Source: Saccoglossus kowalevskii
Taxonomy: Eukaryota > Hemichordata > Enteropneusta > Harrimaniidae
Direction: 5' to 3'
NCBI RefSeq assembly: GCF_000003605.2
Contig: NW_003122909.1
Coordinates: 358,025-389,029 of the forward strand
Length of the DNA: 31,005 bases
Shown here: one piece after another, positions 19,765 to 31,005 of the stretch
How positions within the stretch are numbered: position 1 is the stretch's first letter
Layout: the number at the start of each line of letters is the position of its first letter
Position numbers and translations under genes: made by a program
The notes under the pieces: model-generated
Told to the model about the DNA's origin: nothing
Databases searched by the model: none
The model's input: only the letters and a program-made list of their open reading frames with translations

Positions 19765-22459
19765 TTTCAACCATCGTGTCTTCTCTTTCATCTGTCGAGT
19801 AAATTTCGCCATTAGCAAGACACTCTGCTCGTCTTGACTGAACAACGGGATTGGAAAATTTGAGATGCATCAGGCGTGTACAGGCTGTCCGACTATGTAT
19901 GTATGTTTCGTTAATAGTCAGTGTTTTAAAATAATATAAGACCCATATCTGGCGCATGCGTAGCGCGACGACCACCGCCCTTCAAAGCATCTTGCGAAAA
20001 CAAATATTCTAATTTACCAAACTGCTAGATTGACATTGTGAATTGAATAAACATGACACTGCGCGTTCAGGTCACAAAACTGTATGTGCATGTACACAAC
20101 ACTCAATGCCCTTGTAAAATTATCTTGGTTACATTTCACAGTCCAGTTGTCTATGCTTATTCTCTTCTTTCATATTACAGAATCGCAAATGCCGTGTATT
20201 AATTATTAACAAAAAATATCAGAAACGCCGTTAACACTGTCTAGTATATAAATATATAAATGTCAAGATGTCAAGAATGTATCGTATATCGTCAAAGAAA
20301 TTATTCGTACGGCAGTTGACTTAATTCAGAATGTAAAATCATGTTACCCCCCCCCCACCGCCTACGTTGCTTATTTGATACCCTTTCTGGGGGGGGTGAC
20401 TACATGTCGTCTTATATATGACCCTACTAGCGAGTATAATCTGATTTGTAGACAGTCTCCGATTTTCGTATTTAACAAGAGTGAAAACGTCCTACTTTTA
20501 CTTGTTGTCGTTGTCGAACTCTAGATGTTGAAAATGTTCCAGACAATTATTGCCTGATTATCTGCAACACCCAGCGCTTACATCTGACTAGGGCTGCACG
20601 TGTACAACCCCGACGGCGAGTCACATACAGTTTAGACTTGAACTAACAACCGTGACATTTCCAATACAATTCACACTATTTCTCTGAGGAAATCCTGGAA
20701 ATTCGTGTCTATAAGAGCCCTCACGGTACAAACGAAATTGTCAGTGCGAGTTTTGTAAGTCTAAAGACAGCCGCTTCACACTATGCTGTGGTGCCGGGAG
20801 GTTGTTAGACAGAAGTTGGCGTTGTACTCGCAGGATTTCTTTTACCTGCCGGTGATGAAAATTGTATGTAGGTGTTTGAAATGTCAATTTTAAACAAGGA
20901 ATGCATCACGTATTTATTTGATTCAGAACAGTGTGGGGATAATATTCTTGCAATTTTGAGCCGTATGGTATCTCTCATTGTTTTTTTCAACTCAATATTT
21001 TTCGCCCACACGTTTCGGGGGCGAGTTAGGTTTGTAGCAGACAAATCTTGTTCTTACGTTTGAATGATATGCACAAATAAAATTATGCATTCTTATGTAG
21101 TATTAAGCTTTTTGAAAATATTAAAATTTGATTAAATATAGTATACTGCAAAAAACAATCGAAATTAACATTAAATCAATGATTCTCGATGTATTTTAAT
21201 AAAAACCGCATAATATTTTCAGGATTTTTTTCAATGTATCAGGCAGGGTACAACAATCTAAACAACTGTATGAATATTAATCTAAAGTAGCGACTTACGT
21301 TCGTGGTCTCCCTTTTTAAACTCATTTTTTTATTTTTTGGCTAACAACACTCCTTGCGGACAATTTGTATTTATAACATTAGATATTTATATCATTAGAA
21401 AATTTCCAACGATTGACCCGTTTTTTTCTAACCGAAATGAAAACTCTGATTTACGCGCTGAATGGGTTAAACAATTAGTGTTTACTATGTGTGTGAATGT
21501 GTTTGACTCTACATGAGCAGCTGACTGTTTATTTCACAATTTCTATTTAGGTAATTCTTTATTTTTTTCAAAACCAGAATTTTCGATAGTCTAATAACTC
21601 GTGACCAAATATTTAAAAAAAAACACATTCCTTTGCGTGAGGTGAGTTTGAACAAGACGTTAACATTTCAAACGTATCGGCTCAACCAATCTTTATTTAA
21701 CGTGGTTCTAAGCATAGGGCTAATTAGCTCCAAATTCACAAACCTTAGTCTTCGGTAGGTTTTTCTCTCTCGAAGAAACTGCAATGAGGCGACCAGTATT
21801 CGAAACATACAGACAGTCGAGAAATTTAATATTTTAGAGCTGCCTCTTTCGACATTGGTATTTTCTTTTTTGATCTACCATGTTTGCGCTTTCGGAATTT
21901 TCCATATATTGTAAAAAGCGGTGCTTCACTTTCGGATACGGAAACGCAAGGTCATACTCGAAATCCCGTGATCCTTTTCAAAAAGAGTGGTTTGCCAAGT
22001 ATTGCTTATCGTAATCTGAAGTTGAAGTCGATAGATCCATGTCATGTTTTATTATATTTCTCCAATATCTAAAAATAAATTCATTCTCTAACTTACAATA
22101 TTATTTGGATTATTTAGAAAATCAAATAAAAAACCTTAACGTGAGTCGCTACCTTGAGGTAACATTAAATAAAACGTAATTTTGGATTTGTTACTCAAGA
22201 ATTGCGCGGGTGGTTCTTCTGTCAGCTTGTACATACAGTTTTTGACAAAACGAGGAGTACTGGAAAGCAATATGTAAATTAAATAAAATGCATCTACGAA
22301 CAATTCAATGTAAATTCGCGACAGAGCCTTTTCGGTTCCTTGTGTGTTTAGCTGAACTGTGACTTTTGATAGAATGTGGTTTAAAATTACGTTCATTCTG
22401 ATTCAAATACATTCTCATGTGTTTTCTGAATGGAAAAGTATTCCTGAGGCGGCGGAATG
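19765..22459. other. long stretch without recognisable genes
   Basis: Contains a C10 run (20347-20356) facing a G8 run (20389-20396) that together make a 12-base inverted repeat with one mismatch. Otherwise it is AT-rich with short, unrecognisable open frames (for example 20805-21044 on - and 22136-22396 on -). Confidence 0.5.
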
Positions 22460-22700
22460 CAATGTTGCATAAAGGGGCGAGATCTGCTCACCAACCTTGC
22501 GCTGAAGGCGTAACCTTACTAGGGGGTCCGGGCATGCTTCTCCTTAAAAAAATGAAATCTAAACCCTCTGAAACGCTATTTCCTTTATTTTGAGGGGTAA
22601 ATTTTGCTGACACAAAATGTTTCAGCTTGATTGTGGAGGGGCGACGGTTGCGACCGCCCCCTCTGCCTCCGCAACTGTATTCATTCAACAGAATCGGAGA
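22460..22700 (-). repeat. possible interspersed repeat, GC-rich block
   Basis: Composition changes sharply here. The block holds gggggtccgggcatgcttct (22520-22539), then gaggggcgacggttgcgacc followed by gccccctc (about 22637-22664), whose ends are nearly palindromic. The style resembles ends of common metazoan interspersed repeats that I cannot name. The boundaries are guesses. Confidence 0.3.
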
Positions 22701-25700
22701 TTCAACGACGAATCTTTTAAATATGAATAGATAGCAATTAAACGCGGAAAGCATTTAATTTGTCTTTTCTATTGATAAGGGTAATAAACAACCAAGCCCC
22801 AATTTGAATATAGTATATTTCAACCAGAGCTTGCTAAAGAATGTGGTTATAACGGCATACCATGGACACACATTGAAACGGTTTTCGGGTACAGTAAGGG
22901 GTATTTGTTCATTCGACCACTGGACTGCCTTTTTTACAACAGGCAGTAAAAATGACAAAAGTAATAGGTCAACAGTCATATGCAAATCATTTGCAAGCCT
23001 AGCTGAGGGAGATTAATAGTAGCTTTTGTTCTAACTACAAAACCAAAATATTACGAATGAATGTGCCAGACATATCCAAACATCATCAGAGAGTAGAAAG
23101 GTTGGATGCTAATCACTTTTAAGCTGACAGAACAAACACTGGGTCACTGGCTCTGGCTAACTTATTACCTACCTGCAAAAGCACTGTGTTGAAGAGTGAG
23201 TGCTTACCTCATTAAGATACTACTGGTGTGATGCCTGTATAGGTGTCTGTGGGTTGTAGTTGTTCTGAGTTCTGAGAATTCTGAACTGTTGTTGTGTGAA
23301 GACATTGACATCGTCTCTGTGTTCCCAGGATAGGAGTTAAATCCTGAAAATAAAGTGGTTGCCAAAGTAGTGCCATATGATGCTTGCAGAACCAGAGTCT
23401 AATGATGGAACAGTTTTTAGATAGGAAATTGACTCATTTATCAAAGTAGCTATAATGATTAATGGCGTTTTTCTTATTTCACTAAGAAGCTGGAGATCTT
23501 GCTTTTGATAGGGATTGACTGTTCACATACTGTAGTTAGGTCCAATGCCAATCCTAATGCACCAGCTCGATCGTGTTGTTGATAAATATAGTATAATATT
23601 AGGCAACAATGATGATTCTTACTTGGTTTGTGTGGGTACTAGAGCTCTGTGCGCATGTACAAACCACCTGGTATTAGTCATCCATAATAATCAGTGTTGA
23701 GTGCTTTGGTTGATTGACAGGTAGGTCGACAGGATTCAGCATCATGTTAAAATCAGTGTGCTTTGTATCAGAAATCTATTGAAATTGGAATTAATCTAAA
23801 CCATTGTAAAGAAAGATGTGTACAATGAACAATGTAAAGTGTTGTACTTGTGGTGTGATTGTTTGTTTTGCTAGCACAGAGTCTACCCTGCCTGTTTGAG
23901 TTCGAGTAATATCTGTACTGGCATATGTATAGTATCTTTTTCTTCCATAATCCTTTACTGCATAGTAGGGAGAGGATATTTTCGTCTAAATTTCCCTTTG
24001 TAAATTATCCTTGTTCTTCCTCTGCATTGCATGTTTATTCTCTCTGCTATGTTATCTACAACTGTAGTAAGGGTAAAAGGCTTCATCTGATATTGGCGCA
24101 TGTCAAAAAAGAAAAGCGTTCCCCGTGAACGGTCTGCGTTCATATAAGGAACGTCGCAATGTGATTGGTTGAAATATTAATGAGCTTTAAATCAACACGC
24201 TTCCTGTGTGGGGCAGAGTAAATCACGGAGTAAATCACGCGAGACAGTGGTTTGTATTTGAATGATAAGCTTATTAGCATGATAATGTTCCTCTCCTCAG
24301 TCCTTGGATGCAGAAACTTCTGACACGAATATCGCATCCAAATCAACCGTGTCATAGGTATTTTCAGGCTTGTACTAAAACGGTGATTAGCAGAGGACAG
24401 GGTACAGGTTCGCTGATTCTTCTTTACATAGAGAGATAGGATTGCTGGATAGCTTTTCCCGTTCACTATCTACACCAACTGGCAGGGGTTCTATCTAAAA
24501 ACGATCAAGTGAACGAGTGTTGCGCACGAAAAATCAAGGTTGATCTTTTACCCGTTTTATTCCAAATATTAACTCGTTTGCAGGACAAACCAAATTTAAA
24601 TCCGGATTTTATAATGTAGTTACATCGATAACACGTAACCACATACCTGAGGTACTAAATGTGAATTAAACCATCAACTTTGGAATATATCATCCAGGCC
24701 AGATAGCGCCCTCTTTGGCGAATCGCCCCTTGCAATGAATAAATTTACTAGTGTTGCAACTGTATGTGAAATATATGTATATTCACAAATGACCAGAGAG
24801 TATTCGAGTATTTGTTCGAATTTGCTCGCGCAAAAAACGAAAGAATTTTTGCAAAAAATGCAAGTTCGTTGAATTGCATTTAGTCAACAATACCCGAGTA
24901 AAGTGACAATATCTTTTAATAGTAACATCTCGTTTTGTGTTTCAAAAGATGAAGGCGATAACATAATATATAAAGTCACATTACATCAGCAAATTGTTAC
25001 CATTCGCTTATCCAAATTATCACCAATCGAACACTGTTACATTCAAATGATTGCCTGCCTGCCTGTCTGCCAAGTCAAGGCCATTGATCGATCAGTATTC
25101 AGCGGATTGAGTACGCGAACAGTAGAACCAGTTACCAACTAGAATGAACAAAATGGGGAACGTGATTACATACTCGGACATAGATGTCACGTGGCACTGG
25201 GTATTTGGCAAGATCACCGGGTGCTAGAGTCGCATGGACAACGCTACGAGGCATTCGGGAATCTCCGATTTTCCTTGGCCAAAACGAAAGACTAAAACTC
25301 GGGAACTCAAACGTACAAGATTCAAGTAAGAGACAAAACGCACTGTGTCGATACCTTTATATAATTGATATCCTTAACATATTACTTGCTGACAACATTA
25401 GTGTAAATAATTCATCGTAAAAAGTAGTAGTTTTTGCTTGATTAGAAACTCAATAACATGACCCAATAATTAAAATAATCATTTCTGAATAACATTGAGA
25501 AAAATCGAGGCGAGTGTACAGCGCTGACTTTAATGTCTCAGCTGTCTCTGATCAAATAATAATTTGAATCCAAAGAATATTTTGTTTATAATTCATTACA
25601 TCGTCGTTTTCGTTGACCTGGAAATGCAATGCACCATGGGTAAAACGATTAATAAATAATATACGTCTGTGGACATAGCAACTATGACGTAATGCTTCAA

Positions 25701-26389
25701 TAAAATGACTTTTTGCATAATTCAGCATTTGTAAGGTCACACGCATGACTCGCATCGATTTAAATTGTCTCCGGTAAAAACACAGTGAACCATCAAAAGG
25801 CACTTATATAGTTCATCTTGCGCCCGAAATTATCCCGCCGAGTGTTCCTTTCCCATTTAGGGTCAGTCGTTCATTGCAATGCCTGCATTCACGTTGTACG
25901 TCTATGTATACAAATGTATGTATCCTAATCTCGCACTCTTGCATACTATTATTTCTACATTTGCATAAAAAGCAAATATCAACCCAAACTAAGGTTCGCG
26001 TCTCAAACTGCCAACGAAAAGGATAATAAAACTTATACATATAATGTAGATTGTCGGATTTATGCGACAATTTTAGTCGGTCAGATTTTTTTTTATCTCT
26101 GGCTACCAGATAACATTTAGTGATGGTACAAATGGTAAACATTCTGTAAAAATGTCTAAAAATGTTCGTAAGTAAATAGGCACTATGTACATGTTATCAT
26201 ATCCGAATAGCCTGCATCCGGAAAACACTAAATTTCCTGTTTTGCTTGGCTCTGCACAATGCAAAACTGTATTTTACTATGGTCCAGCGCTGGTATCGCA
26301 TATCAAACCAATTGTAAGATCAACCTCAAGTACGAGTTTAGTTCAACTGTTAATACTTCCACGACAATTATAAAAATCCGCGTCCTTGC
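22701..26389. other. long stretch downstream of the DIRAS gene, no further gene recognised
   Basis: Includes a direct repeat gagtaaatcacg (two copies near 24218-24240), one isolated agcgccctc (24705-24713), and, on the minus strand, possible polyadenylation hexamers for DIRAS (ATTAAA at 25529-25534; AATAAA at 24556-24561). No canonical hexamer was seen close to the DIRAS stop, so the 3' end is unplaced. Confidence 0.5.
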
Positions 26390-26986
26390 TCACATGACGA
26401 CGCACTTGCCCTTTAATTTCTCTCTCCTCTTCTGTGACTTCGATTTTTTGCTCTCCAACTGTAAACTCATTGTCCTTCGCTTTTCCAGCTGTAACAACTC
26501 TTGGAACAGTTCTTTGACATTGTAATTGGTCTTGGCCGACGTCTCCAGAAATGCACAACCCCACCGCTTAGCTACTTCCGCGCCGTCTCTCGTTGACACC
26601 TCCCGACACGACTCGTCGCATTTATTACCAACCAGCATTATCGGAATGCCATCAATGTCTCCTTTAATCTCACAGATAACGTCGAAAATTGGTTTCAGCT
26701 CTTCCAGCGACTGCCTACTCGTGATTGAGTATACCAGAATGAATGCGTGCCCTTTAGAAATCGACAGTCTCTGCATGGCAGGGAATTGATGAGACCCCGT
26801 AGTATCAGTGATTTGCAACGTGCATACGTTTTTGTTACAGCTGATCACTTGTCGGTAGGTATCCTCGATAGTTGGGATGTAGCTTTCCCGGAACGTTCCA
26901 CGTACGAATCGTAAAACCAGGGAGCTCTTGCCTACGCCTCCCGCTCCGAAGACCACAACCCGGTAGTCGTTACTCTGCTCCGGCAT
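26390..26986 (-). CDS. DIRAS: DIRAS-family Ras GTPase
   Basis: A complete 198-residue protein (human DIRAS2 is 199) starting [17 protein letters not shown] like vertebrate DIRAS1/2. It has all nucleotide-binding motifs: P-loop GAGGVGKS (14-21), switch I with YIPT (36-39), DTTGS (61-65), NKCD (121-124) and ETSAK (148-152). A lysine/arginine-rich tail leads to a CAAX box CVVM (Cys195), whose terminal Met predicts farnesylation. The position of the Ras catalytic Gln61 is Ser65, as in known DIRAS proteins, which have very low GTPase activity and are largely GTP-bound. Vertebrate DIRAS proteins restrain Ras/MAPK signalling and are mostly neuronal. Relative to human DIRAS2 one residue is missing after NKCDES. 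An in-frame upstream ATG at 27085 is rejected because an acceptor splice site intervenes. The exon is intronless, as in vertebrates. Confidence 0.97.
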   Translation of the reverse strand: MPEQSNDYRVVVFGAGGVGKSSLVLRFVRGTFRESYIPTIEDTYRQVISCNKNVCTLQITDTTGSHQFPAMQRLSISKGHAFILVYSITSRQSLEELKPIFDVICEIKGDIDGIPIMLVGNKCDESCREVSTRDGAEVAKRWGCAFLETSAKTNYNVKELFQELLQLEKRRTMSLQLESKKSKSQKRREKLKGKCVVM

Positions 26987-27019
26987 GACTCGAAGTCTGA
27001 TGCTACGGTCTTTGGGCAG

Positions 27020-27043
27020 CTGCGAGGAGAAAGAAAAAAGAGA
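27020..27043 (-). other. 3' splice site before the DIRAS coding exon
   Basis: On the minus strand a strong pyrimidine tract (ctcttttttctttctcctcg) ends in cAG at 27021-27020, and the exon begins ctgcccaaag at 27019. The ATG follows 33 bases later. This places an intron in the 5' untranslated region, as in vertebrate DIRAS genes. Confidence 0.85.
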
Positions 27044-29196
27044 CGTTTGGTTAGGTACTAGTACTAGTACAATGTCAAAACACATACAGTTTGACAGTCC
27101 AACAGTCTGATGTCACGTGACAGTGTGACGATTTATGAAACCATACTATGATATGCTGATTATGTCACGTGAGTCAAATCAGCCAATTATATTATTCAAT
27201 AACAACATATTTCGTTCTTCCAATTCCATTTTATTCTTCCTAATAATGGAGATATGGGTGTAAACTCGCACTGTGCAAGGCTGTGTGTTTTAGCGAAAGC
27301 CTGCTGTAAGCTAACCGAGAACTTATTTCACGTCGTTGCTCCGCGTAGTATGCGAAAGCCGGCGAAGTCGGAAACCGCGCTGTTCAAAGATGATGTAATA
27401 CATATTTATCTTGAATACAGCATGGAGAATTGAATGTTTAATTACGTTTAACGCCACTGCTTCTCTGACTTTCCAATATTACCACGAAAGATATGTAATC
27501 CGATCTTCCGGATCAGTCTAATTGGTATTTTGAAAATGTAAGTAATTGCAGGCACTAGGCTTAGTTTCATGCTTTCAGAATAATAGACCAATTATTAGGT
27601 ACCGATATTCGACGACCATCATCGTTTGTTTCTTGGAAATATATTACTGGTTTTCACTGAATTGTATCTCTGATTTGTTCAAAAAAACAAGGCAGTTTTA
27701 AAAGGAAATGGTGTATTGGCGTGTGTTAGTCATTTTCAATCCCAGGTCTTCAACTTGGATTGAATAGTGACAACGTCCCTTATGACAAAAGATTATTTAT
27801 ACACACGAAACGTACGTAAGGATATAGCAAGTACGTACGTCAAATAAGTAGTTGGGGTTAGCTCGTGTGGTAACAACGTTAACGCCGACACAACGCGCAG
27901 CAAGCAAGTAATGGGTATAGCGTCCCTCCGGGAATAAATACAGCACAAAGGGAAGACCACCATAAAAGAAACGCGCGTCACGACTCGAGAATTATTATTT
28001 CAAAGAATTAAACATGAAAACAGGTAAGATTTAGTGTGTATACTGCGTTGAAGCAGCTAGTTTGTTTGACCTTATACACTCATCCATTCAGCTTCGTTAG
28101 CCATTGCCGTCATTCGTCACCTTACTATTAAAATCAATATTACTCATTTATGCCAGAGACGCGTTGGAGCGAGCAAATAATGAAGTGATTGTCGTCATTT
28201 GCACCTTGAATCGCATGACTAGGCGCATGTCTTTAAACTGTTTGCTTTTATGAAAAATGATGTAGACATACAAATATGTATATTTCAATGATAAAGTGAA
28301 TTACGTCAGAGTCGGCAAGGTTGAATTTCCCCTAGTGACGCCAGAAAAAGTACCAAATAGCTGACAGCGTTTTAATACATTATATTGTTGATGTAGTTGA
28401 TGTGCACATATAACAGGACAACTGTTATTCGTCAACGTTGCAATATCTATATCTATGATGTACGAATAGTCTGGCTTATTTTAATGGCCAAAAAAAAAAC
28501 AGAACATATTTCGCTTATCGTAATGATAAGGGGAAATTTAATATTGAACATTCCATTTAAGTATTAAAAAAGCAAAGATTACTTTGGCGATTTTTTTTTT
28601 TGTAGAAGGCTTGAAATTTTACAAATATAGCGAGGTTGGGATTATAAGTCAGACTATTCTGTTTTTTGAATATTGAGGCGTTTTGAATTGATCGGCATTA
28701 AGGATTTGACGTAGCAATTAGCCCGTGTTTACGACCGTCAAATCCATTCATTGAGACGGTATACGTCACTACAGCATTTCGAAGTGTTTACGCCCGTTAA
28801 TAATACGCTATGAATTGGTTTGTGTGTTTTATAAGGAGGGTGGGGATGGAAACCCAATTATGAAAACGCCGTGTCATCGGGAAATATTACGACCCGCTAT
28901 ATCAATATAACAAATAACGGTAGCTTAGATTACACCGACATCAAAGTATACAGAAATACGAACAGTAAAAATTGAATGTTCCTAAATAAATCAAAAATGT
29001 CCACAAGGAATGAAGAAAAGATCCAATAAAGATTAAAACTGGGGATTAATGAAGCTTGTGGGTGAAAGCGCGAGTCCCGATATACTTGGTAAATGGAATG
29101 AAATATATAACACGGCATAATCGCGGCGCAATTTCACGGAATATTGAGAGGGAATACAGCGGTAAAATATAAATAGGCGTTGATTATTCAACACTT
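27044..29196. other. probable first intron of DIRAS; non-coding
   Basis: No coding sequence recognised. Two palindromic TCACGTGA E-boxes lie 52 bases apart (27113-27120 and 27165-27172), near the splice site. A GC-richer island with many gcg and cga steps lies at about 27290-27390. Confidence 0.5.
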
Positions 29197-29406
29197 ACTG
29201 TATTAGAAGCTTTCGTGATCGTCATCTGCTGTGTGTTTGTCCGTACGTGTATGTAACGACGACGTGGAACTGTTAACGGATGAAGACAGTTGTGAAACCA
29301 ACACGGTCGCTCGTGCGAAATGAAACGAACCAAACAGCACAGTCAGTGTATATTGAAGACTGTGCGAGAAAACAGTTCTAGTGACGTCACGACCGCCTTC
29401 AATTGG
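29197..29406 (-). promoter_or_regulatory. candidate DIRAS promoter and 5' exon
   Basis: On the minus strand a CCAAT box (29406-29402) and a full CRE TGACGTCA (29389-29382) precede a GC-richer stretch that ends in a strong donor, ATACA|GTAAGT (last exon base 29199). Splicing to the acceptor at 27020 would remove about 2.2 kb. The putative exon has an ATG at 29225-29223 that is in frame, with no stop, with the DIRAS start after splicing. Motif-based inference only. Confidence 0.4.
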
Positions 29407-30511
29407 CGGACTGTTCCATTCATAGTGATTCATTACGAATGGGGCGAGTCGGGTATGTGGTTGTGAATACTGTAATACAGTATTGTATGATCAGCAGAAA
29501 CATCGATACGAGAGTCGTAGTAGAAATCAACAGTATTTGTATACCGCCGATACAAAATTATGCTAAAGGCAATCTCGGGGCTCGACATGGTAACTGTCTA
29601 CCCACGTCAGAATGAGGCAATTATCTGAAATTCGAGCTCCATTTGATTGTCTGCTGTAGTTTCTCATGAAACACGTTAAGCGTGTGCGGCTAGTCACGAC
29701 CCAATGACAGGCTGCCACAAGACACGTTAGTCTGCGTGCGACACACGTGCACTAATGTGATAAACTGATGTACAGTCTAATGATTAACTACGTTATGATG
29801 CAGTATCTGGGAATATGTAAAGAAGGTACCTACCGATGGACTAAAATTGCCGACAAAATAAATATAAATGAAGCGATATCGCGACGTTTTGTAATTGTTG
29901 CATGAAGCCACGAAATCGGTAATGCCCGAACTATGGTTCATTGCGCGTACCGTGTGTGGCGTACGCAGTTACTCGCCATGCTGCCTATCGCGGTCGTTTC
30001 TCATTACTCAGATTTCTGGAGAAAACGGGACAAACTAATATAGTTGTTTATACGTTTACTGGATCATGGCATGGTTTAAATTCCTTACAAATATCATGTA
30101 AATGTATTTTGTGTAGGCACAACAAGTATGGTATTCTATTTCTAACCAGTCTATTGATAATTAAAGTTCAAACGCGCATGTTAAAATTAGTAGCCGTAAA
30201 TCAAACAACCTTTTGCGCGAATGTTCAAACTGTTATTGAATCCCTTCTGTCTGACTAAGGGATCTAATATTTTACAGCTGGTGTGCCAGATATTTTCACT
30301 TGTAATACGTCATTTTTACCGAGAGGTTTGTTGTTCACGCCGTTTATTGATCGATTGGTGTAATTTCTTCTGCTATTCACGGTCTTCAGTTCACGTTTGT
30401 TTCCTGATATCCTCCCACATCCCAGACGAGTAGTATAAATAATGGTCAACTCTCGTATATATATGACATAGAAGTCGAATATAATAGGGGATTTTCCGTA
30501 CAATTGCGAGA
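29407..30511. other. non-coding stretch upstream of the DIRAS candidate promoter
   Basis: No gene recognised. The longest open frame (29941-30258 on +, 105 codons) has no identifiable domain and looks like chance. Confidence 0.5.
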
Positions 30512-30521
30512 TCTCGCGAGA
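30512..30521. promoter_or_regulatory. TCTCGCGAGA core-promoter palindrome
   Basis: A perfect copy of the ten-base palindrome known from bidirectional and TATA-less animal promoters. It overlaps a second palindrome (gcgagatctcgc, 30507-30518), with CpG-rich acgcgcgtcgaacg 10-30 bases to the right. It may mark a promoter of DIRAS (-) or of a gene starting to the right on +. Confidence 0.4.
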
Positions 30522-31005
30522 TGTATGAAAAACGCGCGTCGAACGTCTGCCGCAAAAATCGAACGATTTGATTTTGAACTAGAATTTCTTTATTTCGTAA
30601 CTCACACCGACCAGTCGACAGGGGAATATTGCTTCCGAATACCCTCACTTAATCGAAATTGCCTATCATGAAATGTGGACAACACATTATTAAGCATGGA
30701 AATGTCCCCCAAAGTACTTCGCGTTTGTCGAATCCCACGCGATGTTTGACGCGACTACGACGCTATGAACTTTGTTTGTCCGGTTTTTACGTTCGATTTC
30801 ACGCATAACGCGTGATTCTCGCAGTGAACGGAAAATGGCCTATTGTTAAGGGAGTGTCGGAGTAACAGCACAGCCGTGAACGTGCTGTAATTGTTTGATG
30901 ATATCATCCATTTACGGCCCAAATGACTGATAATCGGAGTTCAAAGCCAATAATGGACAAATATTTACAGAAATGTTAGGTCCAAATATTCCAATATAAT
31001 CAACC
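30522..31005. other. CpG-richer non-coding stretch to window end
   Basis: Contains more CpG steps than most of the window (for example aacgcgcgtcgaacgtctgc near 30530 and ttcacgcataacgcgtgatt near 30800). No open frame is recognisable. It could be a promoter-proximal or first-exon region of a neighbouring gene. Confidence 0.35.

Noticed and set aside
24140-24466. 108-codon - open frame
   Set aside because: Composition and content resemble random AT-rich sequence; no family recognised.
26987-27085. N-terminal extension of DIRAS from the ATG at 27085
   Set aside because: A strong splice acceptor at 27020-27021 separates this part. The known family start MPEQ fits the ATG at 26986.
28014-28028. 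Short first coding exon ATGAAAACAG|GTAAGA on +
   Set aside because: A good donor follows an ATG, but no downstream exon or protein family supports it. Such matches occur by chance.
29941-30258. 105-codon + open frame
   Set aside because: No recognisable domain, no splice or polyadenylation context.
1-31005. tRNA or rRNA genes
   Set aside because: I looked for T-arm-like GGTTCGAATCC blocks and rRNA-like conserved stretches by eye and found none. A covariance-model scan would be needed to exclude them fully.

Overview
The window comes from an animal nuclear genome, most likely a non-vertebrate deuterostome or lophotrochozoan. It is AT-rich, gene-sparse and repeat-dense, with intron-type splice signals and polyadenylation signals but no bacterial gene organisation. 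Two intact genes stand out. A heterotrimeric G-protein gamma subunit lies on + (coding 6875-7078). A DIRAS-type Ras GTPase very close to vertebrate DIRAS1/2 lies on - (coding 26390-26986). Both have a single uninterrupted coding exon. Each is preceded closely by a 3' splice site, so a non-coding 5' exon should lie upstream. I cannot name the species.

Layout. 1-584: end of a 45-bp minisatellite that runs off the left edge. 668-855: degenerate 48-bp repeats. 1124-1233: ATTAT/GTTAT microsatellite. 2328-2386: inverted GAGGGCGCT pair. 3388-3535: promoter-like octamer, CRE and splice donor, possibly the start of the gamma gene. 4505-6371: a 27-bp minisatellite of about 69 units that would lie in that gene's first intron. 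6866-7432: gamma-subunit exon. 8440-8632 and 11828-12142: two inverted copies of an unnamed repeat family, one with a 32-bp-arm hairpin. 9589-11400: coding-like debris around a 424-N assembly gap, with a possible tyrosine-recombinase fragment. 12604-15835: a dead BEL/Pao LTR-retrotransposon with gag, PR, RT, RNase H and IN remnants. 18626-19088: LINE reverse-transcriptase fragment. 19562-19764: 203-bp MITE. 26390-27021: DIRAS exon. 29197-29406: candidate DIRAS 5' exon with CRE and CCAAT. 30512-30521: TCTCGCGAGA promoter palindrome.

The most interesting point is that the gamma subunit and DIRAS are neighbours. From memory, human GNG7 lies beside DIRAS1 on 19p13.3 and GNG12 lies near DIRAS3 on 1p31. 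The pair here may therefore preserve a linkage older than the vertebrate genome duplications, now separated by about 19 kb of transposon debris and turned convergent. Both products are CAAX-prenylated signalling proteins of the inner plasma membrane.
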